Shown here: positions 6,471 to 11,632 of the stretch, piece after piece | How the letters are laid out: every line of letters begins with the position of its first letter | Position numbering within the stretch: position 1 is the stretch's first letter | Assembly: GCA_036752825.1 (NCBI GenBank) | Contig: DAIORV010000070.1 | Coordinates: 1-11,632 of the forward strand | Source: UBA5177 sp002413265 | GTDB lineage: Bacteria; Chloroflexota; UBA5177 | Direction: 5' to 3' | DNA length: 11,632 nucleotides | Made by a program: the position numbers and the translations under genes | Notes under the pieces: model-generated | Told to the model about the DNA's origin: nothing | The model's database searches: none | The model's input: only the letters and a program-made list of their open reading frames with translations

Positions 6471-8177
6471 TTGAACCCACGTAAACTTTTCCAGCTACTC
6501 GCCGGCAGCGTTCTGGTTGGCGCGATGGCCTTCACCGTTGGTGGTCCGTCGCATCAGGCGCTGGCACAAGCTAGCGATCATTTCAAGGCACAAGGGCCGG
6601 ATCGCTACCAGGGTGGCAACGATGCCCTCTTCTCGCCGAGCGACTTTGAGCAGGCAGCGGCAAGTCACCCGGAGACAGGCAGCTTAGCCTACTTCTCCCG
6701 CTGCCGGTACGCCCCGTTCACTAGCAACACTTTTTACAACGCGTTTCCGCTGAGCAACGTAGACGCCATCATCGGCGACACGACCTTCGCTCTGAATGGT
6801 GGCACGACGTGCTACAACCCGCAGAACGAGATGAATATCGTCTCTAATCCGACGAACGCGAACAACCTCGTTACCTCCTCGAACGACTACCGCTACGGTT
6901 TCCAGGAGTACATCTATTACAGTACCGACCACGGCGCGACCTGGAATGACGTGCTGCTGCCGGGTTGGAGCAACTTGACCGGTGCTAACGGCGTCTTCAA
7001 GACGGCCCCGGCGGGCGGCGACCCGGTCCTCTCATTCGCCCCAGACGGCACGCTCTACTTCTCCGCTCTCGGGTATACCTTCTACGCCAACCGCACGGCT
7101 GACGTGGTTGGCGTTTCGGTATCTCACGATGGAGGGCAGACCTGGAGTGCTCCTCATCTAGTTGCCAGGCAGGGCGCTACCAACTTCTTCGACGACAAGG
7201 AGTGGGTCGCTGCAGGCTCGAACGGCGAAGTGATCGTGACCTGGACTCGGTTCAACCAGGGACCGCACGGCGCCGGCTACATTGCCTCGCCCATCGTCTA
7301 CTCCATCTCTCACGACTTCGGGAACACCTGGACTGGCCCCGCGCAGGTTAGCGACGCCAGCCATCCTTACGATCAGGGCTCTTCACCGATCATTGCATCG
7401 AATGGGACCATCTACGTGGGGTACGAGGGTGGCACCCCTAGCTCCGGGTACGCCGGCGACGCCACCATCATCGCCAAGTCGACGAACGGCGGAGCAAGCT
7501 GGACGAACACCGAGATTGGCCGCGTGTACGACGACTACAACTGCTACCCGTTGAACGTCTCTCAGGGACGTCAGCGGCTCAGCTACGAGCAGTTCCGCCT
7601 CAATAGCTTCCCAACCCTGGCCCTCGATCCAACCACCGGTAAGCTCGCCGTCGTGTGGGCGGACGATCGCGCCAACAGCAGCTGCGGCTGGGAAAAGGGC
7701 GGCAGCTTCAGCGGCATTACGCACAACGAAGTCATCATGTCGACGTCGACGAACGGCTCGAGCTGGACGACCCCGACGGCGATTACCGGCAACACGGACG
7801 ACGTCTCCTTCCCGTCGGTCTCGGCCAACGCCGGGCGCACGGTGGTGGGTTACTACACGCGCAATTACTCGCCGGTCACTACGGACTGCACTCAGGCGCT
7901 TATCAACGGTAACGACCCGACCACAATTGTGTACGGCACTCATCCCGTCTGTCTCGACTACGCGGCACGCAGCTCGAGCGACAGCTTTGCCACGGAGTCT
8001 CGACTGACTTCGCAATCTTCGAACCCGTACATGCAGTTCGCGGGCTCGTTCATCGGCGACTACACCGGCGTGAACGTGGATTCCAACGGAGTTGCCAGCG
8101 CTGCCTGGACGGACAACCGTGGCAACCCCGGCACGACAACGCCGAATCAGGATGTGGTGGTGGACGGCAGCTTCTAG
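6471..8177 (+). CDS. Secreted Asp-box (BNR) repeat beta-propeller protein, sialidase-superfamily-like
   Basis: The protein has 568 residues and starts at TTG 6471, set by an AGGAAGG 7 bases upstream. A Sec signal peptide is clear: basic MNPRK, a hydrophobic core to about residue 23, and an ALA/AQA cleavage site at about 30-34. Five Asp-box motifs (S-x-D/N-x-G-x-x-W type) lie at 151-158, 218-225, 280-287, 337-344 and 426-432, the last being shortened and degenerate. WADDR (396-400) and WTDNR (546-550) recur at matching places in propeller blades. Six cysteines (78, 114, 358, 405, 473, 494) in a mature exported protein could form three disulfides. Many homologous proteins are labelled exo-alpha-sialidase, but I see no FRIP motif and cannot place the Arg triad, so enzymatic sialidase activity is not supported. 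It may act in glycan binding or be an exported propeller of unknown use. It appears monocistronic, with its own leader and terminator. Confidence 0.88.
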   Translation: MNPRKLFQLLAGSVLVGAMAFTVGGPSHQALAQASDHFKAQGPDRYQGGNDALFSPSDFEQAAASHPETGSLAYFSRCRYAPFTSNTFYNAFPLSNVDAIIGDTTFALNGGTTCYNPQNEMNIVSNPTNANNLVTSSNDYRYGFQEYIYYSTDHGATWNDVLLPGWSNLTGANGVFKTAPAGGDPVLSFAPDGTLYFSALGYTFYANRTADVVGVSVSHDGGQTWSAPHLVARQGATNFFDDKEWVAAGSNGEVIVTWTRFNQGPHGAGYIASPIVYSISHDFGNTWTGPAQVSDASHPYDQGSSPIIASNGTIYVGYEGGTPSSGYAGDATIIAKSTNGGASWTNTEIGRVYDDYNCYPLNVSQGRQRLSYEQFRLNSFPTLALDPTTGKLAVVWADDRANSSCGWEKGGSFSGITHNEVIMSTSTNGSSWTTPTAITGNTDDVSFPSVSANAGRTVVGYYTRNYSPVTTDCTQALINGNDPTTIVYGTHPVCLDYAARSSSDSFATESRLTSQSSNPYMQFAGSFIGDYTGVNVDSNGVASAAWTDNRGNPGTTTPNQDVVVDGSF

Positions 8178-8227
8178 CGGTCTAGGCTACAGGCGCTACC
8201 TGGCGGCATCAGGATGCGACTCTTTGG

Positions 8228-8263
8228 AGCCCCCGGACCCGATGGTCCGGGGGCTTCCTCGTT
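8228..8263 (+). terminator. Strong rho-independent-type terminator after the Asp-box protein gene
   Basis: AGCCCCCGGACC (8228-8239) pairs perfectly over 12 bp with GGTCCGGGGGCT (8244-8255) around a CGAT loop, plus a flanking G-U. The bases after it (TCCTCGTT) are only moderately T-rich. It begins 50 bases after the stop at 8177, as expected for the end of that transcript. Confidence 0.85.
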
Positions 8264-8307
8264 AGCTGCACATCGAGGATGTATGGGAACTGCAGCTTGT
8301 ATTGGAT

Positions 8308-8332
8308 CGCGGGCGGCTTGCGACCGCCTGCG
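8308..8332 (+). promoter_or_regulatory. Hairpin A of a mutually exclusive pair before the lysine-rich gene
   Basis: CGCGGGCGG (8308-8316) can pair with CCGCCTGCG (8324-8332) in a 9-bp stem (one G-U) with a 7-base loop. Its 3' arm is also the 5' arm of hairpin B, so both cannot form at once. Whether it regulates anything is an inference. Confidence 0.45.
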
Positions 8333-8349
8333 CCAAGCGCTGAGGCGGT
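8323..8349 (+). promoter_or_regulatory. Hairpin B of a mutually exclusive pair before the lysine-rich gene
   Basis: ACCGCCTGCGC (8323-8333) pairs with GCGC (8337-8340) and AGGCGGT (8343-8349), giving 11 bp around a CAA loop with a 2-base TG bulge. No T-run follows, so it is not an obvious terminator. It ends about 41 bases before the ribosome site of the small gene and could act as an attenuator, an RNA stability element or an operator. Confidence 0.45.
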
Positions 8350-8390
8350 TCCAGACATGTTAGATTGGCCTTGCCGAGAAGCATTCCGGC

Positions 8391-8396
8391 GAGGAG
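8391..8396 (+). promoter_or_regulatory. Ribosome binding site of the small lysine-rich gene
   Basis: GAGGAG lies 6 bases before the ATG at 8403. The near-ideal sequence and spacing are the main reason to accept a 47-codon frame as a gene. Confidence 0.75.
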
Positions 8397-8402
8397 ACAG
8401 CC

Positions 8403-8546
8403 ATGGCTCACGGACGAGACAAGCCCGGTAAAGAGAAGCGCAAGCCCAAGAAAGAGAAGATCTCGGCCGCCAAGCAGCGACCTGGCTCCGAGGTCATCGA
8501 GCACGTACAGAGTCACGGTCAGCCTTCGGGGGACAAACCCGAGTAG
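8403..8546 (+). CDS. Small lysine-rich, probably disordered protein (47 aa)
   Basis: This short frame runs from ATG 8403 to TAG 8544-8546. The product is highly charged: a GRDKPGKEKRKPKKEK segment at residues 4-19, then a Pro/Gly/His/Ser-rich tail ending in GDKPE. There is no signal peptide or membrane segment, and low hydrophobicity predicts disorder. Small basic KEK/KPKK-type proteins of unknown function are common in bacteria, and I cannot assign a function; RNA or DNA binding would be a guess from charge alone. Support comes from a near-ideal SD at 8391-8396, the position between two terminator-like hairpins (8228-8255 and 8563-8591), and the frame ending just before the second of these. 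The 225 bases before it (8178-8402) contain the two competing hairpins. I found no good -35/-10 pair; TAGATT at 8361-8366 is the best -10-like sequence. It could still be a chance frame. Confidence 0.68.
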   Translation: MAHGRDKPGKEKRKPKKEKISAAKQRPGSEVIEHVQSHGQPSGDKPE

Positions 8547-8562
8547 CGGATCAGGAATTAAG

Positions 8563-8591
8563 AGAGCCGCGGACTTTTGGCCCGGGGCTCT
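8563..8591. terminator. Possible bidirectional terminator between convergent genes
   Basis: AGAGCC (8563-8568) pairs with GGCTCT (8586-8591). After a G/G mismatch, CGG (8570-8572) pairs with CCG (8582-8584) around a 9-base loop. It starts 16 bases after the lysine-rich gene's stop and lies 22 bases beyond the stop of the minus-strand cyclase gene. The flanking bases are TTAATTCC-like on the minus side and TCACG on the plus side, so T-tracts are poor in both directions. Confidence 0.45.
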
Positions 8592-8613
8592 TCACGTTCG
8601 GTCGTTCCCCATA

Positions 8614-11600
8614 TCACGCCGTCTGCTGTAGAGCCTGCTCCACCTCTTCAACCCCGCCTTGGGCGCCTAGTTTTCGGAATATTCCCAGCGCCTGTCGGAA
8701 ACCTTTCTGAGCCCCTTCCTGATCACCGTGCCGCAGCAGGTGCGAGGCCTCCTCCTGAAGCAGGCGGGCTTCGGCATACGGATACGGCAAGGAGCGGGCT
8801 ATCTTGAGCCCTTCCTGGATTGCCCCAAGTGCCTTGTCTGCCTCTCCGTAACGATCGAAGACCATGCCCTGCACGCGGAGAGCCTCCACCGATTTCATGG
8901 GCTCCTGTACGCGCGTGTACTCCACGGCTCTATCAGCCGTCTCTCGAGCCAGGTTCTCCTCGTCGAGCTCGAGGTAGGCCCAGGCCAAGACCGGCAGTAA
9001 CATGCCAAGTTCCGCGTCCTGTCTGGCGGCAAGCGGCTCAATGCGCGCCCGCGCGGCTTCGGCGCGTCCTTCGAGGATGTCGATCTGGGCCAAATCATTG
9101 GAGGCATTCTCGTTCGCTTGCCGGTCGCCGGACGTTTCAGCCAAAGCCAACGCTTCGCGCAAGTAGCGAGACGCGGAAACGAGATCGCCAAGCATTATGT
9201 GAAAAAGCCCCAAATATTCGAGGCACGACGAAATGTCCGCGCTGCTCGTGCCACTTCGGGTAAGCCCCTCCGCTCTTTCGAGGGCTTCTCGGGCACGAGG
9301 CATGTCGCCCTGAATCATCAGTACGTGACCGAGATTGGCCAGAATGAAAGCGCTCAAACCCGGATTGCCCACTCGTTCGGTCAGAGCCACTCCGCGCTCC
9401 AAGTAGACCCTGGCCTTTTCGATGTCGCCCGTGATCTTACAGGCCTCCCCGGCGTTGTTCAGCGCGCGCCACAGTGACAGCAGGTCTCCACCCGCCTCGA
9501 TCAACGGAAGCGCATTCTCTATCACCTTGCGTGCTTCGTGTGAGCGGCCAACCATCGTGAAGGCGGTGCCGCGACGCTCCTCGGCTTCGCCCCGCAGACG
9601 ATCGTTTCCGATTGCGCGGGCCAGATCAGCGGCGCGTTCGGCGGCTTCCAGCATCTCGCGGTACCTTCCCGTATAGAAGAGGAGCTGGGTAAGCGCGAGA
9701 TACAGGGAGGCCAGGGTTTCCGAAGGTCCGCTCCAGTCGAGACGCTCGATCATCGGCTGCACGAGAACGATACCGTCTTCCGGAGTGCCGCGATAGCGAT
9801 GCAGAACGCCCATCTTGGCGGTGATGCGCCCAGCGGACTCGAGGTCGCGCTCCTTCTCGTACTCGGCGACGGCACGACGAAGCATGGACAGCGCTTCTTC
9901 GTAGCGTCCGGCAGTTAGCAGAGCGACTCCGAGCTTCTCCTGTACACGGGCGACCTCGAGCGGTTGGACATCGGATCGCTCGAGCCGATGCACGGTCTCA
10001 CGGTAGTGGCCGATGGCGGTTTCGAGAGCGTACACGTCGGCGGCTCTGTCGCCGGCGCGTTCCAGCCAGCGGGCGGCCTCGGCGTGCTCGTCGGTTCGGG
10101 AGTAGTGATAGGCGATCATCTCGACGTATTCATCGGATGGGTAGAGAGCAGCGATGGCTCGCGCCGTATCAAGATGAAGCTGCTGTCTGCGACGCTGAAC
10201 CAGGGTGTTATAGGCGACCTCTCGCATGGAGACGTGCTTGAAGGAGTATTCCTGGCCGCTCCCCTGCCTGGGGAATGCGATCTCAGCTTGCTGCAGCGTC
10301 GTCAGCGGCGAGTCCAGAGTTCCCGGCTCTGCGTCCATAACTCGCGCCAGCAAACCTGTCGCAAAGCTGCGGCCGATTACACTGGCCACCTGCGCAACGG
10401 TGCGCACCCGAGCGTCCAGGCGATCCAGCCTGGCCAGCAGCACTTCGGTGAGGGTGCTGGGGAGCCGCTCCGCGGCCCCTGGAACCAGATGCATGGCGCC
10501 ATCTCGCTTTTCGAGCCCGCCGGTCTCTTCGAGGGCACGCACCATTTCCTCGACGAAAAAGGGGTTGCCCCCGGCGCGCTCCGCAACGTGTTGCTCGAGC
10601 TCCCTCGAGAGGCTCAGACCGCCCAAGACAGACCCGGCAAGAGTGGTGGCATCGGACTCGCCCAGGGGCCTCAAGGAGATCCGCTCGGTCCAGCCCCACT
10701 GGCTCCAGGGAGCGGTCCAGCCGGGACGCTGAGCGGCCAGAACGAGCAGCCGAAGCCCGGGCACGTCGGAAAGAACTTCGGTGAGAATGTCGGCGCTGGC
10801 TTCGTCGATCCAGTGCAGGTCTTCCAGAACCAACAGGGCGGGGGCGCGTTCCGACACGGCGTTCATAACCTGCCGGAGACTTCTCAACAATGATTGGCGG
10901 CGGATCTGAGCGCCCGCCCTCTCCACGACCGAGTGGGCAGCTGGAAGTCCCAGCACCTCGCCGATCACGTCGATCGCTTCCGCTTGAGTCTCCACGTCGC
11001 TCCGCGTCAACAGTGGTGACAGACCACTGCGAAGCTTGTCAGCCACCACCTCCGCGACGTCTTGTTCGCTGATTCCGAACAGACCTCGCAGCACATCTGC
11101 GATCAGCCAGAGACTGATCTCCTGGCCGTAGGAGAGGCACCTTCCCCTGACGACGCGGACGGCGCCGCCACCCGAGCTATCGAGAAACTCCGCCATCAAC
11201 CGGCTCTTGCCGACACCGGCATCGCCGATGATGGTCACGATCTGGCCCTCTCCGGCCTGCGCGCGATCCCAGGCGTCGAGCAGATCCGCAAGCTCGCGGT
11301 CCCGTCCGATCAGCGGCGTCGCCAGCTGGCTCATCTCCCAGCGTTCGCCAAACTGGTCTCGCACGCCGAGTGCGGGATAGACGGGCACGCTTCCGGCCTT
11401 GCCCTTCAGGGAGACGTCTCGACGCTCGCCGAAGCGTATGCGCCGCCTCGTCAGCCGCATGGTTTCCGTGCCCACCAGCACCTCTCCTGGTTCAGCCACC
11501 GCCTGGATGCGGGCTGCCGAGTTCAGCGCATCGCCGGTGACTGCCACGTCCTGGCGACCGGAGGCGTTCCAGGTACCACTCACCACCTCGCCGGTGTTCA

Positions 11601-11632
11601 CGCCGACCCTGATCGCGGGCTCGGCTTCGGTC
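8614..11632 (-). CDS. Class III nucleotide cyclase domain (partial)-STAND/AAA ATPase-TPR protein, 5' end cut by the window edge
   Basis: The frame is open through base 11632. The bases before the GTG at 11601 encode RVG, completing the typical RVGVNTGEVVSG cyclase strand, so this GTG is internal and the gene continues outside the window. Residue numbers count from it. The cyclase remnant (about 1-80) has GDALNSAAR at 23-31, with transition-state Asn27 and Arg31. An AAA_16-type ATPase follows: LIGRDREL at 97-104, Walker A GDAGVGKS at 126-133, Walker B-like LLVLEDLHWID at 256-266, AGGNPFFVEE at 343-352. From about 500 to the end helical TPR-like repeats dominate, and no HTH is seen. Such proteins are cytoplasmic sensors whose ATPase and TPR parts are thought to control the cyclase, making cAMP or cGMP. 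The position seven residues before Asn27, usually Asp for adenine recognition, is Ala20, so the substrate is uncertain and activity cannot be judged without the missing half. Confidence 0.93.
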   Translation of the reverse strand, partial: TEAEPAIRVGVNTGEVVSGTWNASGRQDVAVTGDALNSAARIQAVAEPGEVLVGTETMRLTRRRIRFGERRDVSLKGKAGSVPVYPALGVRDQFGERWEMSQLATPLIGRDRELADLLDAWDRAQAGEGQIVTIIGDAGVGKSRLMAEFLDSSGGGAVRVVRGRCLSYGQEISLWLIADVLRGLFGISEQDVAEVVADKLRSGLSPLLTRSDVETQAEAIDVIGEVLGLPAAHSVVERAGAQIRRQSLLRSLRQVMNAVSERAPALLVLEDLHWIDEASADILTEVLSDVPGLRLLVLAAQRPGWTAPWSQWGWTERISLRPLGESDATTLAGSVLGGLSLSRELEQHVAERAGGNPFFVEEMVRALEETGGLEKRDGAMHLVPGAAERLPSTLTEVLLARLDRLDARVRTVAQVASVIGRSFATGLLARVMDAEPGTLDSPLTTLQQAEIAFPRQGSGQEYSFKHVSMREVAYNTLVQRRRQQLHLDTARAIAALYPSDEYVEMIAYHYSRTDEHAEAARWLERAGDRAADVYALETAIGHYRETVHRLERSDVQPLEVARVQEKLGVALLTAGRYEEALSMLRRAVAEYEKERDLESAGRITAKMGVLHRYRGTPEDGIVLVQPMIERLDWSGPSETLASLYLALTQLLFYTGRYREMLEAAERAADLARAIGNDRLRGEAEERRGTAFTMVGRSHEARKVIENALPLIEAGGDLLSLWRALNNAGEACKITGDIEKARVYLERGVALTERVGNPGLSAFILANLGHVLMIQGDMPRAREALERAEGLTRSGTSSADISSCLEYLGLFHIMLGDLVSASRYLREALALAETSGDRQANENASNDLAQIDILEGRAEAARARIEPLAARQDAELGMLLPVLAWAYLELDEENLARETADRAVEYTRVQEPMKSVEALRVQGMVFDRYGEADKALGAIQEGLKIARSLPYPYAEARLLQEEASHLLRHGDQEGAQKGFRQALGIFRKLGAQGGVEEVEQALQQTA

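Noticed and set aside
8262..8516. Minus-strand 84-codon hydrophobic frame
   Set aside because: It is antisense to the lysine-rich gene and its hairpins. The Leu-rich content comes from reading Lys/Glu codons backwards, and no ribosome site is evident.
9964..10893. 309-codon plus-strand frame opposite the cyclase-AAA-TPR gene
   Set aside because: It is the antisense shadow of a GC-rich gene whose real frame shows Walker motifs and TPRs. The translated product has no family signature.
1..11632. tRNA, rRNA, CRISPR arrays, insertion sequences, att sites
   Set aside because: I saw no tRNA T-loop signature with matching acceptor arms, no regularly spaced repeats, and no transposase or integrase motifs on either strand.

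Overview
The window is a GC-rich bacterial chromosomal segment with six well-supported protein genes, one small gene, and several RNA-level signals. I see no rRNA, tRNA, CRISPR array, insertion sequence or phage gene. The organism cannot be named. A DinB/maleylpyruvate-isomerase-type protein with a C-terminal SCP2-like domain, a cyclase-AAA-TPR signalling protein and a GC-rich genome with GTG/TTG starts together suggest an environmental actinobacterial or Chloroflexota/Dormibacterota-like lineage. This is an inference from gene families only.

Left part (1-3642). A large membrane-anchored PAS-GGDEF-EAL protein reads in from the left edge and has complete cyclic-di-GMP synthesis and breakdown motifs. 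It converges, with only 3 bases between stop codons, on a minus-strand gene for a DinB-fold, mycothiol-dependent-isomerase-like protein.

Middle part (3643-6051). An 82-base divergent spacer separates that gene from a plus-strand pair: a GH130 mannoside phosphorylase-like enzyme and, 71 bases on, a phosphofructokinase. The phosphofructokinase carries the Asp/Lys pair typical of pyrophosphate-dependent enzymes but has unusual sugar-site residues. The two could form a small carbohydrate operon in which phosphorolysis saves ATP and PPi replaces ATP in glycolysis.

Right-middle part (6052-8560). A 419-base gene-free stretch contains three predicted hairpin regions and leads into a secreted Asp-box (BNR) beta-propeller protein started by TTG. 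A perfect 12-bp hairpin terminator follows. Next comes a 47-codon lysine-rich gene with a very good ribosome binding site, preceded by two mutually exclusive strong hairpins.

Right part (8614-11632). A minus-strand gene runs off the right edge. It encodes the C-terminal part of a class III nucleotide cyclase domain fused to a STAND/AAA ATPase and a long TPR array. A hairpin between it and the lysine-rich gene may end transcription from both sides.

Most of the content falls in known families. The features most worth a second look are the competing hairpins before the small lysine-rich gene, the structured leader before the secreted propeller gene, and the divergent phosphofructokinase active site.
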